The notes under the pieces are model-generated. The model did not search any database. It saw only the letters and a list, made by a program, of their open reading frames with translations, and was not told the origin of the DNA. Shown one piece after another: positions 46,837 to 57,868 of a stretch of DNA of 64,000 nt. Made by a program: the position numbers and the translations under genes. Source of the stretch: Lasiodiplodia sp. COLG20 (lineage: Eukaryota; Ascomycota; Dothideomycetes; Botryosphaeriales; Botryosphaeriaceae); contig VNWV01000001.1 of the NCBI GenBank assembly GCA_009801085.1, positions 7,130,001 to 7,194,000 of the forward strand. Direction: 5' to 3'. Numbering within the stretch: the stretch's first letter is position 1; every line of letters begins with the position of its first letter.

Positions 46837-48126
46837 ATGGTCTACGAGAGACTAAACGACGTGCCCTGGTTTCCGAACCACGATGTCCAGATCGGCGTCA
46901 CCGTTGGATATCTGATTGCCCTGTCGCTGATGTCCGTCATGGTGTCTTCTCGCTTCCCGCTTGTCAAAACCATCCGCGCCATGACCAGAGTACGTTTCGT
47001 GATCCATTTGCTCAAGACTCTCTGTTGACACGCGTCTATAGTGGGAAATGTCCTACTCCAAGATCACCATCCTCATCGCTCTTGCTGCCAGCTGGTGCTA
47101 CATCTTTGTCGGAGGTGTGCTCAACCTCGGAGTTGGCTTGAGCCAAGGCATCAGCGAGTGTTCGCGCGGCATCTTCCTTTGCACTTGGTTCTACACCACG
47201 ACTAAGCTTGGCGTCTACCTTTTGTAGGATACTCTCCCCTTGTTGAATCGTTCGACAGCTCACATGACTACAGTCTTATGGAACGTGCCTTCATCGTCCG
47301 CGGCGGTGGAATCCGCCTTAAGTCTTGGCACTACCGCTTCAATTTCCTCCTGATGGCGTGCTGGCTCACCGTCTTCATCCTGCTGGAGACTGGTCGTATC
47401 TATGATCTTCGAGGGGATGGTGTCTGTATATTTGGATGGCAGTGGTGGGCCCTGATCCCTCTCATGTCCCTCGACGTCTTCGTCAACTGTACGCTCTTCT
47501 GCTCTTTTTAGCTCTGTTAAATTCTGACACTCCCTAGTCTATCTCCTCGCTATGTTCGTCGTTCCCCTCTTCAGGAACCAGTTCACAAATCCCAAGCTCC
47601 GCACGCTCGCCGTCAAGTCTATGTGGACCTCTGTTGGCTCCGTCATCGCCACCATCTCCAACCTGGTGATGTTGATCATGATCGACGCCCCCGGCTGGCT
47701 CTGCCTATCATCCTGCGGCGTCGATATCTTCGCCAATGCGATGCTTCTCTTTTACGTATGTCTCTATCTGTGCTTGCCTATACCTCTTCCACTGACACTC
47801 TCCAGATGACGCGAACCCTCCGCCAGGACGACAAGGAAGCCAAGGCCACCTGGACTGTCGCCGCGTACCAGAACCCCGACTCTGAGCGGCCCGGCTACAG
47901 CAAGCGCAGCAACCACAACACCATCGACGACGACGATGACGATAACAACAACTTTGAGATGTGCAACATGAAAGGCGGAACCGTCTCTACTACCTGCGAG
48001 CATCGCGTGAAGGGCAACCCCTCCGAGCCCAGCATCAGCGACTCGGAGAGCCAGCGCCACATAGTCCCCGCAAACGGCATCTATGTCTCCCGTAAAGTTG
48101 ATTACGACTCAAACTTAATGGTATAA
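46837..48126 (+). CDS. Seven-TM-like fungal membrane protein
   Basis: Five exons, 46837-46989, 47042-47223, 47274-47488, 47538-47755 and 47806-48126, give 362 aa. The joins MTR|WEMSYSK, GVYL|FLMERAFIVRGG, FVN|FYLLAMF and LLFY|MTRTLRQ all keep frame with introns of 49-52 bp. Hydrophobic spans are visible near VGYLIALSLMSVMVSS, ILIALAASWCYIFVGGVL, LCTWFYTTTKLGVYLFLMER, FNFLLMACWLTVFILLE, WWALIPLMSLDVFVNFYLLAMFVV, SVGSVIATISNLVMLIMI and LCLSSCGVDIFANAMLLFY. That makes seven, with a cytosolic tail holding an Asp run of about six. The KLxVYLFLxER...VRGG pattern recalls a common uncharacterised family in ascomycetes. GPCR-like topology is suggested, but no ligand or G-protein motif is recognisable. 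Confidence 0.8.
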
Positions 48127-48310
48127 AGTATAGCCTTAAAATACGTCGCTTTCTACTATAGTACTAGTATTACTATTATAGCTCTACCTTCTAGATAAAT
48201 CTTTTAGATAGTTAGTATAATAGTAAACTCTTTTTACAAAGCTTTAAAGTTACTCTTTATTTCTTTATTATTTAGTATAATAATATAGAATCGATGTTCT
48301 TGGGTTTAAA
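48127..48310. repeat. Very AT-rich relic, RIP-like
   Basis: Directly after the membrane-protein stop, composition changes abruptly to AT-rich sequence crowded with TAGTA, TTATA and CTAGAT words, then returns to normal near 48300. This is the usual look of a short transposon remnant mutated by repeat-induced point mutation. No terminal repeats or coding remains are visible. Confidence 0.5.
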
Positions 48311-48495
48311 AATCGTTGCACTGGGTGATGAAAACGAGATGATATTGTCGGCACTGGATGAGTGGCATGAGGACTGAGTGGGTGGCGCGTTTATACCCTG
48401 CTCAGGTGACTAAGCTAACTACGACGCTGCTACAGTACATTGTGCAACAAAAATTAACTATAACGGAATCTTTAGCTAGAACCGTTTCTATTCCG

Positions 48496-50888
48496 CTATC
48501 GATCCGGGAGGCTGCGATCCTGTTTCATCTCGTTCCGGGTCATACCATCATCATCTGTTTTCGACGGAGCTTCAAAAGTAAACGGACCGGAAATTTCCAC
48601 AGTCGGGGGAGCAGATGTCGGAGACTCTGTCCGTGGCCCAATTTCGGATGGTCCCTCGTTTGCTGTAGAGTTCTGCTGAGTACCTGACTGATCTGGATCT
48701 GTGACAGTCCGTTGTGAGCTGATGTATTCCACAAAAACGCTCTTTTGAGCTTCCCGGACCACGTCTGATAAGTGTGTTTGGATTCTATTGTAAGGCATGG
48801 TGAGATGAGGGTGTGTTTCGACCTCTATCTCGAATAGCTTGCGAATCCGACGGAGTAAGTTAGTGCTCTGGAACGTGTCATAGCTCTCAACCGCCTGTAA
48901 TGCTAAGGGGTTCCAGTCGGAAGCTAATGAAGGCCGTTAATAAGGCAGCAGTAGCAAAGAGTTGATGGGACAGACTCACATGTCCATGGTCTTGGGGCCT
49001 GGTGGCTGATAGTCTCCTTCGAGAGGTTCAGACTGTCATAGAACTCCCTCACATCCGGGTGCGCTCTGATCTTGCCCACCGCGAAGTTCCGCAACCGCAG
49101 CGCTTCCAGCCCGGTGGCCCGCGACAGCGCGCAGTACGAGTAGCCCTGCCGGTGTCCGGTCCAGCCGTGAGCTAGGTTCAAATTGACCGGCACGATCGTG
49201 CGACCCACCGTCTGCTCCACGGCGAGCGCGTACGCCAGCACGAGCGGCACCTGCGTGCGCGTCGCCAGCTTCTCTTTCTCATTGATTGTCCACTGCGCGG
49301 GCCGGCACAGCACCATCCGCGTCGACGTCGTGCCGTCGCTTCCTGCGAAATTCTGGAAGAAGCGAACGACTGGGTACAGCTGCGGCTTTTCTTTTTCCTT
49401 CTCGTCATGGCGTGGTTTCTGGGCGCCTTTGCCCTTGCCTTCGTCCACGCTCCATTGCTGGGAGAAGGTTTGCTCGTCCGCAAACCCGACGACCAGACTC
49501 AAAGAGCCGCTCACGAGCCCGTAGTCTAGATCCTTGATGAGCATGACTTGTGCGCCTTCCTTCAGGTCAAGAACCTCCGGGGCTGGGCAGGAGGACAGCA
49601 GCTTCGCACGCGTGTCTGGGTCTGCGACTGTCCCGCCTTCCTCGGCAACGTACGCGTGGGCTGTGCTTTCGATCAGGTCTAGTCGCCTTGTGTTCTCACG
49701 GTCTGCCATATGGCGTCGACTTAACAGTTTGACAGGTATTGGGCCTTCGTCGCCGCCGGGCGACTTTGTAGGCCTATTTAGCTGTTTAAGCCTGGAGTTC
49801 GCCTTTGCTGAGACGGTGCCCTGTCATATATCTCTCAGTATGTTGGCGAATGACGGGTCCTCTCCGAAAACCTCAGTCAAGCCGACTGTATGTAACATGG
49901 CTTTCCTCCACGACTCGGCTTGGAAGCAGAAATCCGGCACGCCGGCATCCTCTTCCTTCACTGCTGGTGGGATCTGGCAGAAGTCTCCACCGAGGATGAG
50001 CTGGATTCCTCCGAACGGCCGGTCGTCCATCCGCACCTTCCTGGCAACTTCGTCGAGCGTGTCGAGGAGCTTGGCAGGGATCATGGAGATGTCGTCGACG
50101 ACGAAAACTTTGACGTTCCGCCAGCGTTCAAGCTTTGTTGGGTGTTCGTGGATGTGCGCAATCAGCTCTTTGATACCGCTGCTGGTGAAGTCATGGATGA
50201 TTGTGCCGCCGATGCTGTGTGCAATGCCTGTATATGCAGCCACAACAACCTTCTCCTGGCTGTACTTGGCCTCCAGCACCTCGACGAACTCCCGCAGGAG
50301 ACACGACTTGCCGGATCTCGCTGGGCCCGTGATAAACACGTTTTGTTCCTGATGTATCGCCAGATCGAGCACCAGCCGCCGCGCTGCGTCTAGCCGCGGA
50401 GAGGGCTCCGGCTGATTTGCGAGTTCGATTTCTTCCTGGCTTGGTTCACTTTGGACGTTCTCCTGCGTCGCGGTAGAGCGTTGCCGGAACGAGTGATGGG
50501 ATGGCGAGCTCGCGCGCAGAAACCAACTCGAGTGGCTGCCATGAGTGATTGCGCCACCAACAGGATGTGGCGTGGATGCCGCTACGCGCGAGAATAGACG
50601 CGCTCGTGGGCGCGATGTCGCGAGTCCAGTTACGAAACGCGCGCGTAAAGAGACGTTGGCACGTGTGATGCCGGTGAGACCAAAGGTCTTTGGGAATGGT
50701 GGTGCTGCTTCACGCGCCGTAATGGAGGTGGCGTTGCTGTACGTCAATTGGCGACGAACGAATGTTTTGGTTGTCGCCATCCCTAGGCGACCGAAAGGCA
50801 GAGCATATGGCTCTCCTAAAAAATTGATGTCCGAAACATTTGAGTTGTACAATTGAAGACACGGAGGTGGTCGACGCGCCGCGGCCAT
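48496..50888 (-). pseudogene. PIF1-like helicase with in-frame stop, fused to a C2H2-family tail
   Basis: On the minus strand, 50888-48980 plus 48923-48496 (56-bp intron, GTGAGT donor) form 779 codons interrupted by one TGA at 49826-49824. The Arg/Ser-rich start could be a mitochondrial presequence. Helicase motifs are present but changed: Walker A GPARSGKS, motif Ia TGIAHSIGGTIIHDF, Walker B VVDDISMI (DD where PIF1 has DE), motif III GGDFCQIPP, EQTVGRT where HKSQGxT is expected, and motif VI GYSYCALSRAT. The TGA falls inside FANILRDI-stop-QGTVSAKANSRLKQLNRP, and the same frame reads on through VKLLSRRHMADREN. After EFYDSLNL the PIF1 similarity ends, and APRPWTSDWNPLALQAVESYDTFQ follows, the tail of the C2H2 family. 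A 51-bp intron removing the stop is possible but would delete conserved helicase sequence. Confidence 0.7.
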
Positions 50889-50997
50889 TCCCCGGACATT
50901 CCCGGCTTAGTCATAAAAATTTATCCAGCTGCAACACCGAAACCTCGCGACTTTGACCTATCACTCTGCACTCCCCACCCTCCTCCAACATATCAAG
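50889..50997. promoter_or_regulatory. 109-bp bidirectional promoter, PIF1-like and FCF1
   Basis: The two start codons are divergent and only 109 bp apart. A TATA-like, nearly symmetrical ATAAAAATTTAT lies at about 50916-50927. A pyrimidine-rich leader with CCTCCAAC precedes the FCF1 ATG. Shared control of both genes is likely from the spacing alone. Confidence 0.55.
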
Positions 50998-51639
50998 ATG
51001 GGTAAAGTCAAAAAGACAAGAAAGTTCGCCCAGGTCCGTGACCATTCCACGCACCGCCGCAAGAAAAACCGCCTCAAGCTGACGCAATTCCAGGTGAAAC
51101 GGGTTCTAAGCGCTCGCGACAGCCGGCTGCAGGCAAAGTCGGCGGCGGCCAGCAAGCAGCAGCAAGAAGACGCGGACCGCGCCGCCGTGCGCCACATCTC
51201 CCAAGCTCCCTCCGCCCTATTCTTCCAAGCAAACCAAGCGCTCGGCCCGCCGTACCACGTCCTCCTCGACACGAACTTCTTCTCGCACACCGTCCGCTCC
51301 AAGATCGAGGTGCTGCCAGGTCTGATGGATCTGCTGTACGCCAAGTGCGTCCCCGTCGTTACCGAGTGCTCCATTGCAGAACTTGAAAAGTTGGGTGACA
51401 AGTACCGGCTGGCGCTGCGCCTGGCCAAGGATGAACGGTGGGAGAGATTGAAGTGCTCGCATTCCGGCACGTATGCCGATGATTGCATTGTTGAGACTGT
51501 CAAGAAGCATCGCTGCTATTTGGTCGGCACTAACGATAGGGACCTACGGCGGCGCCTAAGGAAGATACCAGGTGTTCCTCTTCTCGCGGTTGGGAAGGGG
51601 AGATATACTGTCGAGAGACTACCTGAGCAATTTGCGTGA
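50998..51639 (+). CDS. FCF1: FCF1/UTP24 rRNA-processing PIN-domain nuclease
   Basis: Exons 50998-51033 and 51094-51639 give 193 aa. The start MGKVKKTRKFAQ|VKRVLSARDSRLQ is the conserved FCF1 opening once a 60-bp intron is removed. That intron is a multiple of three and has no stop, so an unspliced reading gives a false 213-aa protein. The PIN domain has LLDTNFF, the first acidic site; CSIAELEKLG; ADDCIVETV; and GTNDRDLRRRLR, the last acidic site. It ends GVPLLAVGKGRYTVERLP as in the family. FCF1 acts in the small-subunit processome in the nucleolus and is the endonuclease linked to cleavages at A1 and A2 of the pre-rRNA. The usual length is about 190 aa. It is an essential housekeeping gene next to a decayed helicase. 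Confidence 0.93.
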   Translation: MGKVKKTRKFAQVRDHSTHRRKKNRLKLTQFQVKRVLSARDSRLQAKSAAASKQQQEDADRAAVRHISQAPSALFFQANQALGPPYHVLLDTNFFSHTVRSKIEVLPGLMDLLYAKCVPVVTECSIAELEKLGDKYRLALRLAKDERWERLKCSHSGTYADDCIVETVKKHRCYLVGTNDRDLRRRLRKIPGVPLLAVGKGRYTVERLPEQFA

Positions 51640-54600
51640 TTCAAAGAAGAAAGATGTTCGATACCCAAGCAAATTAGCCGGTTTCCGGGCCCTCGTCGGT
51701 CCTCTCCGACTTTCGAGAGCACCCAGCAATTCATCGGGCGTTTAGGGATGCTCTTTAGTCGGCTTTTCGTTCACTCGCGGTCCTGCCTTATGGACACTGA
51801 TCAATGAGGCTGGTTGAAAAGATGCAATTTGCAAAATATCAACCACTTGACATTAGCCTCAAAGCAAGATTTAAACATGCCTGGTCAGGTTTTCGGCCAG
51901 ACCCTTAGGGTGGTAGTCTACAGGAACTCAGAAAGGATAGCCAATTGCGAAAGCTTGAAGTTTCAAATCAAATCAAAATACAATGTTTAACGCGGGCTCA
52001 TACTGAGTTGGTTGGGTAGCCCATCGCTTAGTTCTTCGTATCTCCTACTGTGAAATGCTCTGATTGATTGCCAGGCGTCAGATATAACACGTATACCGTA
52101 CATGAACGCGCATCAGAATCCATGTCGGCACTCTTTTCTCTCAAAAATCATTGAGGGCGCACTTTGATATCGAAGCCGTTGGTGCAATACTTTCACGTCT
52201 TAAAATGTTTGCTGCACCCTCCCCATACCTACTGCAGCATTTACTATCACCAGGCAAAAGCACACAAGTAAATAATCGAGCTCTTCACGCCCAACATTGC
52301 AACCATCAATACAAACGTAGAGAAAGACAGTTGTAGCATCGACCCAAGCATGACCATACGTAAAAATAAGCAAGCCGACCAAAAACGCACGGGCAGGCGC
52401 TTTGTCTCGCCCGAGCCACCAGCATCGCAACGGCCCATCGCACCAACAACAACAGCGTCCCCACACGCATCTCTCGACAACACTGGAACAATCCAGCACC
52501 AACGATGACGACTGTAACCGCGCGCGAAGCCTCCACCTCTCTCTCTCTGACGCAACGGTCACGCCCAACGCAACCAGCTGCTAACTCAACCACGACTCCA
52601 ACCACCCGGAAACCAACGCAACAACCATGACGCAACCACCAAAACAAAAACAGCAAAGAAAAGAAAAAAGCAAACAACAAATGACGTCTACCCTCACCTT
52701 TCCATGGCCCTTTGAGGGTTCCCGAGGGCCAGTTAAGCTTCGTCGAGTGGATACATCTGACTCGCGCGCACACCGCTCGACTGTCGGTGTCGAAAACCCT
52801 CATGATTGACGAGTCGTGATGTGTGGCTGGGGGGCATGATGTCAACAGAAGAGAATCACGATTCCATCGGATGCGCGAGCGGACAGTGTGGGAACTGATC
52901 TGATTTTCTTGTGGGGTCTCGAGAGAACCAGCAGACGGGGACGGTGGGCGCAGTGGGTGGGGAGGCCATGAGACCCTGAAAACTCGCCAAAATAGAAAGT
53001 GAGCGGCGGAGGAACGAAAATCGTGGCCACGATGACGAGACGGCTGCGCTGTCCTCTTCGACGGTCCCGATGCCGGAGGAGAAGAAGAAAAAAACGTGAC
53101 TACAGAGCTGCGCTGTCCTTTCACACCTTTTCGACAGTCGTGAAGAAAAAAAATGCGTTCTCGAACGTTGGTCAAAGCTCCTTATTCGCTGGCGGACTGG
53201 TCGTCGGAGAATTGGGATTGGGTGACACGAATCGACGAATGACATCAGGGCATTGCGGTCTTGGACGTGGTTGGCGGTGCGGCGGTGCGGCGCTTATCGA
53301 AACAGGCCTGGAAGGCATGGGTGTGGCACGAAGGCACGTGGTTACATCCAGCAGCAACGCGATGATGATCATCACCCAACCACAGAACTTTCTACCGTCC
53401 GACTTCTCAAATCTTGAAACTGCACTGATGGACAAAGCGTGATGTCAGTGAACCTCGAGATGAAACCCAGAAACATGGCGGCACAGTAGGAATAGGAAAA
53501 GATGTGGCACGAGACTGTGTTGGCTGGCCAGCTGTTCAGTACTGGACCGCCGTCCAATCACGGCGATGGAAAGTCGTTCAGCTCTAACAGAACGGATTGG
53601 GTGGTGATTGACGGCACCTCAGGCGAGGTCACGGGACCGAAGACGTTACCGTTCAGGAAGGCAGCAATGTTTGTGGTGCGTTGCCCGGGAATCTCGCGTG
53701 TCGAGTCTCGGCCCCTGGATGCTGCAAGATTGTGTTCGCGAACAAACCTGCCAACCTGCCAGTCACCACGCCGACCAACCAACGACCTCACGGGATACGA
53801 AGGGATGCGTCATCTTCTAGGAGTGCGAACCTATGAGTCGAGCACAAGGGACGAACACAGCCCTGACGGACCGTCCCGTACCTTGCAGCCTACCCATGTG
53901 GGTTTTGTCCTGCCCATGTGGGTTGCTTCAGCCTTGCGGTCAGCAGTATGCATCACCCAATGGGGCCGTGGCGTTTAGCGCGCGTGCTGCCATCGAAGAA
54001 GTCATGGAAGCTTCCTCTGACGACAGCCATTATCGCTTATTTCGGACGCGGGGTAGCAACGGTCTCGAAGGCCGCGGTTACACGTTGGTTCCTTGGTTTC
54101 TGTTGCCATGTCAGTGTTGCAGTGCGAAGAGCCCAGGAGGCGAGGCATGTGAATTGCATTCGGCCTACCCCGCTCCGATCGCGTAGAGGAAAGCTGCTGC
54201 CTACGGAGCGGACATAAGAAAATTCTTTGGAGCAGGGCAAGACATAGCGAGGGCCGAAAAAATTGCAATGTTGTGGTTCCGGAGACGGCGCGGGGTGGTT
54301 GGGCTGCCACTTCATCAAACATGCCATCTGGCGCCCAACTTCCCCTCCCCATGCATGCTCAGAATCCTCCTCGCTGGATTCATCAGCCGCCGCAAAGTCC
54401 TGACCGGTTTCGTCGCAGAGCCTTACTGACCGGTTGTGACTGTTTGCATCCCCCCCTCCGGCCAGGTGTTGGCGAGGGTGACACGCCGCACGCGAGACGC
54501 GTCGGGCTGCGGGGACTCAGACAGCAGGCAAAGGCTGACAAAACCCAAAGTTGCACGAAAGCCGCCGTCTGAAACCGGGCGCTCTCGAAACCGGGCGCGG

Positions 54601-57154
54601 TCGCCGTTACACGGTCTTCAGCAGGCGATGTTGTGACGGCGGGATGAAGCGAGAATACGGGCCTAGCTGAGTGGTTGCACGGCGTGCTGCCCACGTTCTC
54701 TCAGCCTGAGGCAACCCGCGCCGGCGGAACCGTCAGTGTTTTGCAGGGTGCTTGTTTCAACGCGGGAGATTTTCACACTGGCTCGATCGCGTCGTCGATG
54801 ATGCGACGGGCCGCGGACCAGGCAGAGAACCGGCCGGAACAATGTGGAGAAGTGTGGAGATGCAACCTTATCGGATTGATTGGAGCCACGCCTCGCGAAG
54901 TTCCAGAACGAAGGCCGAGTGGAGACGGACAATCCTCGAAAATTAGAAATGGAGCCGGGGCGGATGGAATTGTCATTTCCGGGTGACGCAGCGAAATGGG
55001 GTGAGGGTTGGGATGACGCTTCCAGATGAAGCGACACGCTTGAGCAAGGGTGACGTCGCTAGAACGAAGCGGGAGGCTGGCAGGCTGGATCGAGAAACAC
55101 TGTGGAGACGCGCTGCACGAACGAGAAGCCTCGTCAGAAGACACTGTGCCCGGGCAACGCGGACGGGCGTGACCTTGGCGGGTGGATCCACGGCTGACGA
55201 TGGGCCGCGGTGGTGTTGCAACGACAGAACCGCCGGGCGCGGACGGCAAGCTGGGAAGCGAAACGGCGTAAGGCTTAGATGAGCTGGTTGACGTCAGTTG
55301 AGCCGCACGCTCGCTGAAGCGATGGCGCAGCCGTCAGGTGCTAGCGAGCCATGGCTGTGCATGGCCCGTGCGGGCTGGGGAACGCGCGCGAAGACGTGTT
55401 CGTCGCGTCAGTCGGGGATGGCCGAGCGAAGCCAGCCGCGCTTCCGGTTCGTCGAGCAGAGGCGAATGACGGCTGCAGAAGCCAATACCCACCGGTGAGT
55501 CAAGGGAGAGCCATAGGGCTCAAAAGTGACCTCTCAGATGTACCGACGCGCTGTGCAAACATACGTGGACCGCGTCGAACGCTCCCGCATCTCGTGCAGA
55601 CGGATCCGCTCGGCTCCCGCGCTGCAGCGGCCAGAGCGTCCCCATCGATGATCAGGGCACCTGCGTGAGATGCGTGGAAATTTTTGCGTGACTTGCTTTT
55701 CGTGTGCATTGCGGACTAAGTTTGGCGCGGCGAATGGCGATATTGGACGCGCACACGGCGGAGCTGAGTCAACTGCTCGAGCGCGGCCGCGGGTCGCACA
55801 GCCAGTGCAGCAGAAGGCATCCACAGGCTGCGACAAGCCCGAATTCCATGATGATGCTCAGGTCGGCATGCCGGCTGTCTGCAGCCCCCGATTGCGATCG
55901 AGCGGACCCCTGATGCAACCGGTCAAGCTGATGCAGCATGTAGCTGCAGCCACAGGGAGGCCGAATTCCAGAACGGTCGTGTGGAGTTTGACGACGGACC
56001 GGCCCTGGCCCTGGGGTGCAGCGGCAGCTCGGGCTCCTGCGGGCGCACAGAAACACGCTGTCCATTGCAGCCGGTCAGTAATTGTCGAATGACTGCGCTG
56101 CCGTGCCTGCCAGCATGGCGGGAGGATTGGTGCGAACAGCAGCCCAACAGCAGGCGCAAAGCGGAATGTCTCGCGTCTCAACATGCAACTTGAGGCCTGG
56201 ACGCCTTCGGCCGCAGCCCTAGCCGGCTTGGACGTCGACAAGCAGAGGCTGAGCACATCGGTCAGCTTGGCTCTGAAAAACTTCGCCCGCAGCCACTCAT
56301 CGCCCACCCAGCGTCCCCGCGGCGCGCTAGCACCCCCGCCCATGCCGCTTCAGGCACAGTAAGCCCTAGGCCTCGTCCGGTGCGCCTCTCGTACACCGTC
56401 TGCCGTGCTGCCATCTCCAAACACCACCGCGCCACGCCGCCAGCAGACCAAACCCGAGGCGAAACTTCCCAAGAAGGTTGCGTTTGATGGCGGTGCGGGC
56501 CACCAGCTGCCCGTGGCGCGTGCGGCCGCCGGCTGCTTCCAGCGCTCGGTGCCGGTGTCGCAGTCATCGTCATGTCGCCGCCGCGCACCAGTCACGGCGT
56601 TGCTCACCGCGCGGGCCAATCACCGGCGGCCGCTGGCCAAGGCGTAGACTGGCAAACGCGTGCGCTGGTGGCGCGCGCTCGGGGGGAGGGGGGGGCGCAC
56701 TGCTTCATCATGCGCGCGCGCAGCAAGCAGGTCGGCAGGCTTCGCGCAGAGGCCTGATCGGCGCCGAGGGCTGGGGACAGGGCGATGCACGTCCGTGCAG
56801 TAGTGCGCCCCAGGCACCCTGGTCAATCTATACGTACGCCATGCCAGGCATCCAGACCCATGCTCCTCAGAAACATGCCTACGCCTACTACATATATTTC
56901 CCGGACGACCGCGCCCAAGGGTCCCGAACTATCACACCATCAGTCGCGTCTACAAAAGCCCAAACGACCCTCCTCATTTCCTCGAGTCAGACCCACCAAC
57001 AGTCACTGGCCCGAGAGCACCATCACACTCACACTCACACCCGGTCCAACACTACCAAGCGGGCCGGCCCATTTTGCATCGACACCCCTCCACTCCCATG
57101 CGAGTCTCCCTGGCTCCACTACTTAAACCCAGCTTGAAGTCCAACTTCACCACC
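51640..57154. other. About 5.5 kb gene-poor region
   Basis: There is no supported gene. Many open frames overlap on both strands, the largest 289 codons at 52306-53175 (-) and 219 codons at 56478-57137 (+). They are Arg/Ser/Cys-rich, without domains, and their frames contradict one another. The stretch 53.0-56.7 kb is GC-rich and rich in CG. Direct repeats of CCCATGTGGGTT occur near 53894 and 53916. The last 200 bases hold a CACACT microsatellite (57020-57040) and look like a leader. A long untranslated or non-coding transcript cannot be excluded. Confidence 0.45.
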
Positions 57155-57868
57155 ATGCCTTCCATCCACCGCCAATCCGCAATGCCTACCGTCGTCACCA
57201 AGCCGGCGGGCCCACGCAAGGAGCGTGTGGTCGGCTTCGTCAAGGGCGAGGTCACTGGCATCTCGCGCCCCGCCAACATCGCCGAGTCCTGGGCTCTCTA
57301 CGACTTCGAGATGCACGCCCGTGCCTGCGCCGAGTGCCGCAACCCCTACGACGTCCACCGTTCCGGCCGCCAGCTCTGCGACGAGGGCCACCGTCTGGCC
57401 CAGCAGGTCGCGCACTTCCTCTACATGAAGCGTGACGGCGAGGCCTACAGCACCGAGGAGGAGGACCGCCAGGTCGTCCGCGTCGAGATCCAGCCCACGT
57501 ACGAGGAGGCCCGTGGCCTGCTGCGCGCCATCGAGCGCGGCGTCAGGCACCGCCGGCAGTTCGTCAGCATGGACCGCTCCTACCACATCGCACCGCGCCT
57601 CCCGCTGCGCACCAAGCACCAGAAGGCCGTGCAGCCCGTGCAGATCGAGCAAGCTCCAGCGCTCCCGCCGAGGCCGAAGGGCAACCACGAGCAGTACGAC
57701 TGGCCCGCCTCGCCGCGTCAGGCGGTAATCAACGTCGCGAAGCGTGGCTCGCTGTACGAGTCCGACATGGAGGAGCAGCGCCGCAACTTCGCCAAGTACA
57801 ACATTGAGGTGCGCGAGCCCTCGCACCGGGACATGCGCGAGCACCGTCACTCCGGCTACTACCGATGA
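57155..57868 (+). CDS. Conserved fungal hypothetical protein with CAEC...CDEGH motif
   Basis: A single exon of 237 aa. The clearest block is MHARACAECRNPYDVHRSGRQLCDEGHRLAQQVAHFLYMKRDGEAYSTEEED. It has Cys-x-x-Cys followed by CDEGH, so a small zinc site is possible. Then come VVRVEIQPTYEEARGLLRAIERGVRHRR and a basic C-terminus. This arrangement is familiar from small uncharacterised ascomycete proteins with no known function. The ATG used has a CACCATGCC context. An in-frame ATG at 57098 would add 19 residues. Codon use is strongly C/G-ending, unlike the noise around it, which supports real coding. There is no signal peptide or membrane span. Confidence 0.75.
   Translation: MPSIHRQSAMPTVVTKPAGPRKERVVGFVKGEVTGISRPANIAESWALYDFEMHARACAECRNPYDVHRSGRQLCDEGHRLAQQVAHFLYMKRDGEAYSTEEEDRQVVRVEIQPTYEEARGLLRAIERGVRHRRQFVSMDRSYHIAPRLPLRTKHQKAVQPVQIEQAPALPPRPKGNHEQYDWPASPRQAVINVAKRGSLYESDMEEQRRNFAKYNIEVREPSHRDMREHRHSGYYR

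Noticed and set aside
49826..49880. A 51-bp intron that would remove the TGA in the helicase gene
   Set aside because: The donor would be GTTTTC and it would delete the conserved VFGEDPSFANILRDI block, so a nonsense change is preferred, though not proven.
52306..53175. 289-codon minus-strand frame
   Set aside because: Arg/Ser/Phe-rich with a hydrophobic patch from a poly-T/A tract; no credible start context, domain or neighbours.
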